A stretch of DNA of 64,000 nt from Euphorbia lathyris (lineage: Eukaryota > Streptophyta > Magnoliopsida > Malpighiales > Euphorbiaceae), in assembly GCF_963576675.1 (NCBI RefSeq), contig NC_088913.1, positions 85,683,001 to 85,747,000 of the forward strand. The letters are read 5' to 3'. Position 1 is the stretch's first letter. Each line of letters starts with the position of its first letter. The notes under the pieces were generated by a model that was not told the DNA's origin, made no database searches, and was given only the letters and a program-made list of their open reading frames with translations. The position numbers were made by a program, and so were the translations under genes. Below are positions 32,903 to 43,818 of the stretch, piece after piece.

Positions 32903-34342
32903 ATGATCTGTGCCCTATACCACTGGAAAACCCTACTTAAACTTGACAGCGAAATGAGAACCCGAGGCTCGGGCAAAAACGTGAAAATTGAGGGTTCTTC
33001 CAAGAAAGAAAAAGCAAAGGCAAGAATGGCGGAACCGTGCACTGTGGCGTTTGTCCCTGATGAGAAGCTGGTCAAGAAGCTTTCCCAGTTCAAAGACGTC
33101 TCTGTTCAGGCGTACTATGATGAGCTCGCGAAACTTTAGTTCGGACCCATCCGAACAGTTTGCTGGGAAACCCTAAAAAGGCTTAAGCTCGAGGATCGTG
33201 TACGCACCCTCATGAAGTCTGGCCATTTTGAATGTTTCTTTGAAATGACGGAACCGGCCTATCGGGAACTAACACTCGAGTTCTTGGCAACTTTTAAGCA
33301 CAATGCGGAGATTACTGATCCTGATGAAGAGGGAAAGTTTTGCTTCAGGCTAATGGGTCACTCCCAAAGGCCTTCGCTTAACTTGTTCAACCAGATGTTA
33401 GATGCTACCAATGATGACGACCTAGAATCCGAGGGCTATAAAGAGGCATTCAGCACAACGCCTGATGTTTTCGACCCTCTGGCCTTTTGGGAATCACTTT
33501 CAGGGCAGAAACATTATGACGGCAGTTCGTCCAAGGCGTCCAATATCGATGATTATGTTGTTCGGTATTTGCACAAGTTGATCTCTGGTACAATCTTCGC
33601 CCGGGAAAACCAAGCCACCATGCCACATGCAGATCTCACCGCGTTGTGGAGTATGGCAGTTGGACCGAGAATGAATTTGGGATTCTGGTTTGGGGAGTAC
33701 ATCAGCGCTTTTTCCAAGAAAAGCTCGTCGGTTATCTGTTGTGGCAGCATTGTCACCAGAATTTCGGAGTCAATCGGGGTGTTTAAACCTGAAGACCACT
33801 CTCGTCTCACGATTGTGAATCACCCTGACCCCATTGATCTCAAGAGCCTCCAAAAGATGTTATTTGGAAAGATTGTGAATGGGAAATGGGTCTGGATGTC
33901 TGATTTTGTTACATCTCGGCAGACTAAGAGCCGGAAAAGGAAAAGCGAGCCTACCCTATCAGTGTCATCATATTCCGAGCAAGTCGAGAAGCCAAAAGAC
34001 TTGGCCTTTTATAAGAAATGTGCAAAGATGACCTGCGAGGATGTGATGGATAAATTCAATGCCCTGTTTGCCCAGAATCTGGCAAACCGCGAAATGATAT
34101 TCGCCATGGAGCAAAAGTACGCATCACAACAGGGCGAGATCGATATGCTTAAAAGCCTGTGCATTGAGGAGCATGCCAAAGAAAGTCCTTCTGGTTTCTC
34201 TGTGAAAAGTCCGGTAAGACAAGTGCCTGAAACACTTGCCAGTGCCAATGTTAAGGTTAACGCTGCCGCCTCCTCAAAGGAGGAGGGTATTCCTGCCCCT
34301 GGGGATAGAGAGGTTAACTCCTCTCTTTCCCATCACACCTGA
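32903..34342 (+). pseudogene. Extra Athila-type ORF of element G, after integrase
   Basis: One frame of 479 codons with a single TAG at 33137-33139; the more likely start is ATG 32957 (MRTRGSGKNVKIEG), giving a basic N-terminus. After the stop the frame reads VCWETLKRLKLEDRVRTLM, then YRELTLEFLATF and FRLMGHSQRPSLNLFNQML, and FGEYISAFSKKSSSVICCGS: features of the ATHILA ORF-1 family. The C-terminal third has a helical stretch (LFAQNLANREMIFAMEQKYA) likely to form coiled coil. No signal peptide or convincing membrane segment is seen, so calling it an envelope protein is not supported. Function unknown. It shares its central pattern with the extra ORF of Y and the third ORF of the Sirevirus. 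Confidence 0.65.
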
Positions 34343-35892
34343 TCTGACCAAATATTCGCTGTCCTAGCATCTGGTAACCTCTAACACCCTTACTCTGTCA
34401 TGTTTTGTTCCGCCTATCTTGTACAATCTGCTGCCGTGATTATTAACATTGAGGACAATGTTTTGTTTTTATTTGGGGGTGGGGATTGTGCTGTGTGCAT
34501 CACAATTTATAATTTATGCGGAAATAACATGATAAATGCTGCAAATCTGTTGGTTTAATTTAGTGATTTGATGTAGAACAAATATCCCTTGAGAATCCTT
34601 GTGCATATCCTTGGTAATTATTGTCTGCTTCCATTATTTTCTTTCCGCCTATGTTTGTTCCATCTAGAGAATTGCTTGGTGTTATATAGGAATCATAGAG
34701 CAGACTGTGCTTGCTTTGGTGTTAGGTTGTGTTAATTGCTTGTTTGTATTTCGTGTTCCCTAATGAAGGAAGTTCCAAAAATTTTGAAATCTTTAATTCC
34801 TCTTTCAAAATTAGTCATTATGGCCTTACTGCATTTTTTCCCCGAAAATAGTGAGAAATTGAGCCTCATAATGCATCCATGGTATGCATTGTTTTTTTCG
34901 AGTGGGCCGGCACTCACTATCTTTAGGGAGAATTTGCCTTGGTACCCTGATGAAACGGTGATTAGTTCTGAATTTCATAGGAGGAAAAAGGCATTTAGTT
35001 TTCCCTCCGCTACACAAAAGGCACCTGTGCTATGCACCCCAATTATTAGGATAACCAAGTTGAGCCATAACCTGCTCTTTCTGAATAACCACAAATAATA
35101 GCCCTCTCCCTCCACTTAACTCTAAAATACCTTGAGTTCTGTCTTATGCCTCGAATTGCCAATTGTTTAAAATAAAAATCATGTGCTTAAGATATGCAAA
35201 TATAAGCAATTGAGAAAAAGGAAAAGATTGAAGGAACTAGGGAACATAATGTGGGGAGGAAGGAACCTTTATATTCAAAAGAGTATTGGGTTATATGTGA
35301 ACAGGTTGTGTAGAAGAAGTGTGTGTAAACTGCAATCATTATAGGCTGCATATGATAAATAAAGTGCAAAAAGACAGAATTCATACACTGAAATAGCTTT
35401 TCACTGTCAAACCAGAGCCCTAGCCTAACATTACAACCTTTATAAAGTCCTTTGGACTATGTCAAGAGGAACTTTGACCCTTAGACTCGGGATCAATAGG
35501 CAAACTCACGCCCTAAGGGTGTGGTGTCTGAGCTGAGGAGTGAAATCGCATTCGTTTTCCTATGGCAAAAAGATGCCATGTGAGAGTGAGTGAATTATTC
35601 CATCCCTTAGTGAGGCATGTCTGGCTGTTGGTAACTCTTTGTGAAAAAGGAAGTCTAAATTTTAAGATTTGAGGATTTTCTTGAGCAAAAAGGACACAAC
35701 TTTCAAAACAAGCTTTTACTCTTCGATAAAACATTAACATGCATCTGTTCATCTCCTAGTAATACCAAGCGTTCTATGTTTCTTTACTCGTCATTCTCAG
35801 TCATTAAACTAATTTCATTCCTAACCCTTTTGTTTACTCTCTTCTTACAATTTGTTGCTTGAGGACAAGCAAAGGTTCAATTTGGGGGTATT
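34343..35892 (+). other. 3' untranslated region and polypurine tract of element G
   Basis: About 1.5 kb without a supportable gene. It ends TTGAGGACAAGCAAAGG then ATTTGGGGGTATT before the LTR. A similar GAGGACAATG...ATTTGGGGGTGGGG lies at about 34451-34492, near the end of the extra ORF, and looks like a second, internal polypurine tract. Confidence 0.6.
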
Positions 35893-37182
35893 TGTTAGGC
35901 ATGAAATTGACTAAGATTAAACAGTTAATTTATAAGGAAATTCGGGTATTTTTATATCATTTTGTAAGGAATAAGGGCTGATTAATGTCCTTGTGCAGAT
36001 AAGCAAAGAAAAATGCTAAACTCGCTGGAAACAGCGTGTTTCGCTAAATGCCAATGAGGAGTGGAGCCTTACTTGTGTCCATCGGTTAAACGCCGGATTA
36101 TCCAATGAAGGACAGCGACAGATCGTTGGTGGCAGTGAAAGGAAAGCGGCAGGAGGAGCAGGTGAAAGTGTGTGGCGACGGGATTGCCCAAAGTAGCATG
36201 ATGATTTGAAGTCTCACCCCCTTGAGTGTTCAAGGGTTAATCTAAAAGTTAATCATTTCGTTAGTTTGTTAATTGTAGTAAGTAGTTGACTTTGTGTGTA
36301 AGAAGGGTACGAAGTTGTACCAGATTTTGGACAGTCTCGGTCTTTTCCCCTTTAAATAGGAAAAGCAGAGAAGGTTTAGGGATCGGATTTTATTTTATTT
36401 TCTAGCTTTAGTTCTTTGTATCAAATAGAATAGAAGGAGAAGAGAGCTCTCATGGAGTCTCAAGCGGTAACAACAATATTCCTCTGCTCACTGCTCGATA
36501 TGAGTGAGTAGACCTTTTGAACGGGCTCGGTATGGCCGACCCGGTGATGTAAGTTTTACAATGCTTATATGAATATCTAGTATTTTGCCAATGTTGTGAT
36601 CAATGAGGATTTAACTTTCTTGCGTAAGCATGTATGTATGTGTTAGATGAATGTTAGGACACTGCTTTCATCTTCACCGATATCTCTATTGATCTCCCAT
36701 CTTCGAAGCTGACAAGTTAGAAGGTTGTGTCGAGGGTTTTCTCATCTAGAAATGCAGTTTTGTTATTAATGCTAGAAAGAACGTATCTTTAGGACGCTAA
36801 AGATGTTAGTAAATCTTAGGAGTTTGAGAACACACGACAGTTGACTCAAACTCACTTGAAAACTGATACTTTGGCTTCGTTGGCATTATCTTTTATTCAT
36901 CGAATGTTGTAAGATGTAGCACACCGTGTTCGGTCATGTAAAGCCTGTTCTCTTCCTTTAATCCTTGAAAAGTAACCCTATTTCCCTGATTGAGTAATTT
37001 GCTAGTCACTAATCAACCAATATCAAACAAACAACCATAAAGGAAGGCATTTTTATAACACACACTGTTTAGCAACAATTTCTCTTATTTATTTGTATCA
37101 CAATCCCTGTGGAGACGATACTCACTTATCACTTTATTACTTGTATCTAGTACACTTGCTAGAGTCTGTTTTTAGGACAACA
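35893..37182 (+). repeat. 3' LTR of element G
   Basis: 1290 bp, the same length as the 5' LTR and nearly identical, TGTTAGG...GACAACA, followed by the target duplication GTCAT. Confidence 0.95.
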
Positions 37183-37418
37183 GTCATCGATGCAAGTATG
37201 ATGCATCCCGCATGATCGTCATCAGCTTTGTGCTTCTGGTAAGCATCAATTTCTTCGATGGGAGCATCATCAGTTGGGATAGGGGGTATTGTTGTATCAA
37301 GTACATACCCTATCTTATCGAACTTCAAAACGATTTTGAGGTTACGAAACCAGTCGGTGAAGTTTGAACCGTTCAATTTGTTATCGGTAAGAATGTTTTG
37401 CAGATTAGTTTTAGTCAT
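37183..37418 (-). pseudogene. Gag N-terminus of copia beta1, split by element G
   Basis: Starts at ATG complement 37416-37418 and reads MTKTNLQNILTDNKLNGSNF through GCIILASMT, without the stop seen in beta0. It is cut by element G at the GTCAT duplication; the rest of gag continues at 25539 on the other side of G. Confidence 0.9.
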
Positions 37419-39229
37419 GATTTTAAAAGTGTTTAATTAAACCTGAGAGTGAGAAAGAGTAAACGTATGTTATTCATTTGCTTTAAAGTATATCAATCTA
37501 AAATTATAGGCCTTTTAGTTTATTTTAGATTGCTCCCACTATTTTGCCAAATTAATAGCCCTCCATATTAATTCGAAGAATTTCGCAAATCCTTTAGTGA
37601 GCTAGGATCCTAACTCCTGAGATTTCGCCTTGAGTTTACTCAACAAGCTAATCTCATTTGTTAGGTAGATTCATGTAATCAATCACATCTTTGATGTGAT
37701 TCCTAGGTTATTGGGTTACTAACCACATTAGTAACTTAATATGTTATTCATATTAATCCCAACCATATTGCCCATTAGTTTATGAAAACATAAGTTTACT
37801 CATCCAATTATCATAATCTAATTTAAGTATTACCCCATATTCATGAAAAGATTATTTTCAATAATTCAGGTGTTACCATAAGACCCCGAGCTTGAGTTTA
37901 CTCAACAACCCAAAGGCCCCCAGTACTGCCGGCTGAATTATAATATTAGGGAGGGGCAACCGATTTTAATAACTTGCTTATTTACTTAACTTTTAATTAG
38001 TGAGGGATTTTTATTTTAAGTCTCATAATCTAACTTAGTCTTGATTTGCTTTAGCATACATCAGACACATACATTGGCGTTATGGACATATCATCTAAAT
38101 TATTCCGTCGAGCCAGAGACAGAATAAAAGGCCAAACCTAGGGAAATACTAACTATTACATATTTCTCTTTAGGTCCTCCGTCTTCTCCATGGCGCCTTG
38201 AAATTACATATTAATTTCTATTCTACTAAAGAAAACTTCAATTAAATTGAAGGGAATTAGATGAGAGGAGAAATTACAATAGATAGTAGAAAGGCAGGAC
38301 TCGCATGCCCTATTTCAAAAATACCAAAAGACTAAAAGAGGGTCCAAATATGTCCATAACTCCAAACATGCATAGACTCAATTAAATAAATTTAATTGGT
38401 TGATTACATAAATACTTTATGTAATATTTAGGTTAATCACATTAACACATCAAATTAACTTTCATCAAATTTTACTTCTAAAAGTTTCGTATCTTCTATA
38501 TTAACCTTTTAGATTAATATAACTATACAAAACTTTAATTTATGCATGTCCCAATTATTTTGATTTCAATTCATTTAATACTTTTGATTTACAAATAGGT
38601 AAAACATACTTTTAAATAAATTTTCATTCGATAATCAAAACAGAAAACTATTAATTTCTGAAATATATATATATATATAAATATATTTAAAACTAATTTT
38701 AAAACGGTTTTAAAATAAGTGGGTCTCGGGAGCAGCCCTAAACGTCTGATCCGCCGCTGCCTTGCGGCAGCGGCGGCCAGGCACTGCGCGCGGTTGCTGC
38801 CGTGAGGCAGCAGCCGCGCGACAGCAGCCGGGTTGCGCCGTGAGGCGCGACCCGAGCTGCTGTCAAATAATTTTTTTATTATTATTTAAATATAATTATA
38901 AATATATATATCAGTTCTAAAACTGTTTTAAAACGATTTTCAGAAAATAGGAAAACCTATTATAGATCTTCCGTTTTATCTTTAGAATCAATAAAATTAA
39001 CTTTTATCAATCTTACTATAAAACTAATAGATTTTGTTATAATGATTATCAACCGAAATAATTAGGAACATATGCATAAACTATTTTAATTAACAATTAA
39101 TTAAAACTTATTTATCTTTAGAACTAATTAATCAAAACAGTTTTGTTAATTAACCTAACTATAAATATTTATTCAACCTGATTGAAAAACTTCTAAATTT
39201 TCATATATGAAATAACGGATTTAACGCAG
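37419..39229 (-). other. Leader of copia beta1
   Basis: AT-rich untranslated leader, nearly identical to the beta0 leader at 18302-20079. It holds the three-hairpin GC block at 38751-38864 and no supportable gene. Confidence 0.65.
38751..38864. repeat. Three-hairpin GC-rich block in the beta1 leader
   Basis: Hairpins at 38751-38776 (11-bp arms), 38787-38820 (15-bp arms with one wobble) and 38820-38864 (about 20-bp arms, one bulge). The second and third have loop GTGA on the plus strand, closed by GCC/GGC. The middle hairpin is absent from beta0, where the flanking sequence is otherwise the same. Confidence 0.9.
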
Positions 39230-39241
39230 GCTCTGATACCA
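39230..39241 (-). promoter_or_regulatory. Primer-binding site, initiator tRNA-Met type (beta1)
   Basis: TGGTATCAGAGC on the minus strand, one base from the end of LTR c. Confidence 0.9.
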
Positions 39242-39242
39242 C

Positions 39243-41066
39243 TGAAGGAAAATAGGCTAACGTATAGCAGCGGAAATATAAAAATTTTAACCTATTTCCA
39301 TTAACCCAAGATCCGTTAATCGTTATTTCATATAAAGAGGGATAAAAGAAATACCTTTCAGAAGTTCTATCTACTGTTGCAAACGAAGTGCCCACAACTC
39401 TTGCTTCGAGTTCTCGACCTCAAAACAAAACAATTGAAGATCAAGTTAGAATCAACCGTTTATAACAACCAAAGTAGATTGTCTCTAATTAATCAACACA
39501 AGATCAAGGATAAAGAGAAAGAGATGAAAATCAATTGAACGGAAGGAAGCGGTAGATAATCTCGTCCTCGAACAGGGGGGTCGAAATTCTCTCTCTTAGT
39601 ATGCTTAGGGTGTTTCAAAAATTGCATAAGGGGGGTATATATATCCTCTTGTATCTAAACCCTAGTTAGATAGAATTAGGTTACTGAATAAGAATTTAAT
39701 TCGGAATATAATTCTTATTTATTATCTATAATTATATCTTAAATATAAAGATAATATTAGTAACCTTATAGGATAATAATTGGAGTAATATAATCTAATT
39801 AAAACTCCTAACTTATTTATCCTTTAATTAATTTAATTCATAATCCTAATCTAATTAGAATTGATAAAATCAAATTATTATTTATGTATCTAATATACAT
39901 AAAAATCGTCCCCCCTTAATTAACTGGGCCTTATTGGGCTCAGTTGGGCTTTCGTCAATTAATTAACATCTGTCTCTCTTTTGGGTTCCAAGTCTTATGT
40001 GTGACCCATTAGGTTCTTATTTCTTCTAGCCGTATGCAACTATTAAATTAATTTTCACAGAATTATATTTAATCTTTGCATAACGGAATGAGTACGCAAA
40101 ATGTGATTGGCAAATCCGGAAACATTCCCCCAGAGCTATAAGAAGATAGGTTGATTCTGTCGTTGACCTTTCCGTATTAGTTACAGTATAATTCGATCCT
40201 TTATCAACTACATCCTTGAATTGAATCTTATGAATATGGATAATGTCAAGTCACATATAGCGAGACGTTCGTTTTACTTGTACAAGCCGAGTCAACTCCA
40301 ATTAGATAGGTTAAGAGAAATCTGCATTTCAATCTTAAGCTATCACCTTGCAAGGATTTAGAGTCAAGTCTTCCACAAGCGATCCATGGACATATCTCCC
40401 ATTTACCGGGAGTGATAAATGCTCAATCCAATGTATAACTATCCTGCAATTACTTCCTGTGATACCCAACGTCTGTCGTTCACACCCCAGAGTCATCTCT
40501 GTTAAGGATCGTGTTAGAACAGGATCAAAGCGTCACATTCCGTAATCCAGAATTACTAATTAACATTCCTTTGAGTCTGAGGATTACTTATACCTATTAA
40601 TACCAATGAGATGAACAGGTGACAAGGATGAATCTACCTATCCTGTTATCTCAAGTCGGGTCCCCAATCCTAATGAAATTCTTTTCATTGGATCCATGTA
40701 ACTGTCCAGATATCTGTATATATTAAGCTTGTGAGATCAGCTTTCTGTCGCGACAGAAGACATTGTTACATGCAAGTCTCAGCAGTGATATGTCAATCCT
40801 AAACATATTACTTGACTTGGGGTGGTTTTAAGTTTATTAGTTTATTATAAAGTTTCGTCTCACTTCATGCTTGTATGAACACTTTATAATCACTTTAAAC
40901 AAACTTACGGATTTCCTTTTATTAGACTTTATTTAGTTCTTAAAAGGGATTGCCTTTATATAGTTATGAAACCATATCTCATTAAAACAAATGATATAAA
41001 GAACACTTCATTTACATTAAGTTTGTATCCTAGAACAATTGTCTATAGGACACTAAAACCCCAACA
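39243..41066 (-). repeat. LTR c, shared by beta1 and beta2
   Basis: 1824 bp. The primer site of beta1 lies on its left and the polypurine tract of beta2 on its right, so like LTR b it serves two internal regions. Compared with LTR b it carries a GGGGGTATA expansion near 39628 and a shorter C run near 39909. Confidence 0.9.
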
Positions 41067-41080
41067 TACTCCCACTTGGA

Positions 41081-42325
41081 CTAAAGCCAATTGTTTCTAC
41101 AACTTATCCCAGTAGAAGTTAGATAACGATCATGTACTTTCTAGGTTAAGGGCTTTGTCAACGGATCTGCAACGTTGTCCTCAGTAGGTACTCTTTCTAT
41201 TCTCACATCCCCTCTTGCCACAATTTCTCTTACAATATGGTATCACTTCAGGTAATGCTTGGATGCATTATGAGACCGTGGTTCCTTTGCTTGTGCAATG
41301 GCTCCATTGTTATCATAGTACAGTGTAATGGGATTTACAATGTCAGGCACCACACCAAGTTCAGTAATGAACTTCCTAATCCAAACCGCTTCCTTTGCTG
41401 CTTCCGCGGCAGCGATATACTCTGAATCGGTCGTAGAGAAAGCTACGCTTCCTTGCTTCGAACTCTTCCAGCTGACCGCGCCCCCATTCAAGATAAACAG
41501 GTATCCTGATTGGGATTTAAAATCGTTCTCATCTGTGAGATGACTTGAATCTGAAAATCCTTCTATTTTCAGATCCACTTCTCCGTACACTAGGAACATG
41601 TCTTTAGTTCTTCTCAAGTACTTAAGAATGTTTTTGACGGCAATCCAGTGCCAGGTCTAGTGCATAGCATAACATACATAATGGAACCGATTGCGCTGGC
41701 GTACGCGACTACAACCATGCGCTTCTTATCATCATCGGTTTTAGGACATTGATGATTGTTTAACTTTACTCCATGTATCATGGGTAAGTTACCTCGTTTC
41801 GATTCAAGCATGCTAAACCGCTTTAGCACCTTTTCGATGTATGTAGCCTGTGAAAGACCAAGCAGTCTTCTTGATCTATCTCTGTAGATCTTTATACCAA
41901 GTATATAAGCTGCTTCACCAAGGTCTTTCATTGAGAAGTTACCAGATAACCATACTTTTACCGACTGTAGTAGAGCTATGTCATTTCCCATTAATAATAT
42001 ATCGTCCACATATAATATCAGAAATGCAACTGAGCTCCCACTTGCTTTCTTGTAAATGCAAGCTTCTTCGCAATTTTGTTCGAAACCAAATTGTTTTATG
42101 GTTTCGTCAAAACGCTTGTTCCAGCTTCTTGATGCTTGCTTGAGTCCATAAATCGATCTCTGAAGTTTGCAAACCTTGTTTGCATCCTTTGATATGAAAC
42201 CTTCAGGTTGCATCATATATACATCCTCAAGCAGGTTTTCATTTAGGAAAGCTGTTTTCACATCCATTTGCCAAATCTCGTAATCGTAGTGAGCGGCAAT
42301 AGCAAGCATTATTCTGATTGATTTG
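41081..42325 (-). pseudogene. RNase H and RT of copia beta2 (part 1)
   Basis: Reads in element order from RT (MDVKTAFLNENLLEDVYM, LYVDDILLMGND) to RNase H (LKIEGFSDSSHLTDEN, TDSEYIAAAEAAKEAVWIR), ending at the TAG complement 41081-41083. A deletion of about 58 bp relative to beta1, near 41651, removes the stretch between RT and RNase H and shifts the frame. The Sirevirus is inserted at 42325 within RT; the RT N-terminus continues at 54163. Confidence 0.8.
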
Positions 42326-43756
42326 TGTTGAAACACCTTTCCACAAGATTTTGATTTGACAAAATCATCCATGATTAAGAGGCAATTAAATTTAAATGCT
42401 TTGATTTAATTGTACTAATGTGTTTGTTCAATATTGAGTGCAAAAATATACATAAAGTTAAACAGGACAAAAGTCAGAATTAAGCAAAGCTGAGTTGAAT
42501 GGAACTTAGCATGAAAGAATAGAAGCTGAGTGGAGTAGAACTTAGCATCAGAAGCTTCCTTCAAAGTTGCCAGAACGAAGCTGACTAAATCAAAAGACTC
42601 CTTCAGAATTATACAAACAGAATAGAGCTGACTAAGAAGGAACTCAACATGGAAGTTGAACATTCGAAGATAACGAATGAAGCTGAGCGACAGTCAGGAC
42701 AGAATGAAGGATCTGTTTACTAAAAGACAAAGTCTGCCAATCTTCTGCACCAATAATTGAAGCCTCGAAAATACAAAGAAGACTAATTACAAGAATCATG
42801 GGTCAATGGATTATTGGTAAAAGACAACTGGCACAAAAAGACAAGTCTGATGCAAGAAGACAAAACCTGACGCCTGAAGAAAACAGAGGAAGGGAATGGC
42901 GGTACAGACTGAAGCTGACCAGAATCTGTCCCCCAAAAGAGCCGTTTTGGTGTTAACGGCTAAAACAATTCAAACGATCCAATCTGCAGATTTCCTTCTA
43001 TAAAAGGACAATCAAGAACCTTGGATCATGGCCGTAGTATCAAAAGAAAAATACAAAGAGAGAAAATCTTCAAAGCACTCAAATACAAAAGATCTTACAC
43101 CGAATCTTCCATTCTTTGTGTAAATGCTAGATTGATTGTTTTGTAATCATCTAAGGTGTTCTTTAGTTATAAAAGAACAAGTTTTTGATCAATAGGAATA
43201 TTGAGAGTGTCAAGCTGAGTACTTGGTTGTAAGTATTCAGTGGTAGAAAAATCTAAGTGCTGGGTTGTAGCACTTAGTAGGAGTTGAGTAGACGAATAGA
43301 GGAAGGTACTCTTGCATATTCAACTGCCTTGTAATTGGTTTGTGCTCTACCGTTAAAGAGCTCAGTATTGGATTCAAAAAGCCCGGAGGACTCTAGGGAC
43401 TGGACGTAGGCAGAGAGGCCGAACCAGGATAAGTGATACTGAGTAATCTCTAAACTCTCTCTTATGTTGCATGTGTTGTTTGCTTTATTTACTCTGCATA
43501 TAAATTGCCTAAGCTGACCGTGAGTAAATAAGTGGTGCTGAGTTAGAAGCTGACCTCCAAGAGTGTCAATTCCTAACTTACAAGAAAATAACTTTAGTCA
43601 ACATCTGACTAAAGCTGTCTTAAAACATATCTCACCAAGCTGACCAAAAGCTGAGTTAACAAACTCTTAAAATAACTTCTAGTCAGCATAATTAAACGCG
43701 AAAAAGTTATATTAGTTCCTAACCCCCCCCTTGGAACTAATTACTAGGGACCAACA
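42326..43756 (+). repeat. 5' LTR of the Sirevirus
   Basis: Starts TGTTGAAACACCTTTCC and ends ACTAGGGACCAACA. About thirteen GCTGA/TCAGC words occur within it (counted by eye). Confidence 0.95.
42999..43006 (+). promoter_or_regulatory. TATA box in the Sirevirus 5' LTR
   Basis: TATAAAAG, preceded by a TTTCCTTC stretch, about 675 bp into the LTR; repeated at 53406-53413 in the 3' LTR. It is the best core-promoter candidate of the element. Confidence 0.55.
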
Positions 43757-43758
43757 AG

Positions 43759-43770
43759 TGGTATCAGAGC
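43759..43770 (+). promoter_or_regulatory. Primer-binding site, initiator tRNA-Met type (Sirevirus)
   Basis: TGGTATCAGAGC, two bases after the LTR end. Confidence 0.95.
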
Positions 43771-43818
43771 CTAAGCTCACTACTCAAAGATCTAACAATC
43801 TTGAGCTGATCTTGAAAA

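Larger units (their letters stand above)
25545..37182 (+). mobile_element. Athila-type Ty3/gypsy element G, full length
   Basis: 11.6 kb with two 1290-bp LTRs, a tRNA-Asp primer site, gag, protease, RT, RNase H, integrase, an extra downstream ORF and a polypurine tract. The 5-bp target duplication GTCAT is at 25540-25544 and 37183-37187, inside beta1 gag. By eye the LTRs differ at roughly a dozen to fifteen sites, so the insertion is fairly recent. The order RT-RNase H-integrase defines Ty3/gypsy. Coding regions have several stops and frameshifts, so it is not autonomous now. Confidence 0.95.
20093..41066 (-). mobile_element. Ty1/copia element beta1 (contains gypsy element G)
   Basis: A complete copia layout on the minus strand: LTR c, primer site, leader, gag, pol, polypurine tract, LTR b. 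Gypsy element G is inserted in gag. Without G it is about 9.3 kb. Its flanks are not target duplications but the internal regions of beta0 and beta2. Coding is defective through stops, a 72-bp deletion in the GAG-pre-integrase region and the insertion. Confidence 0.85.

Noticed and set aside
34732..35752. Several frames of 60-120 codons in the 3' region of G
   Set aside because: Short, overlapping on both strands, no domain and no conservation with other elements here.
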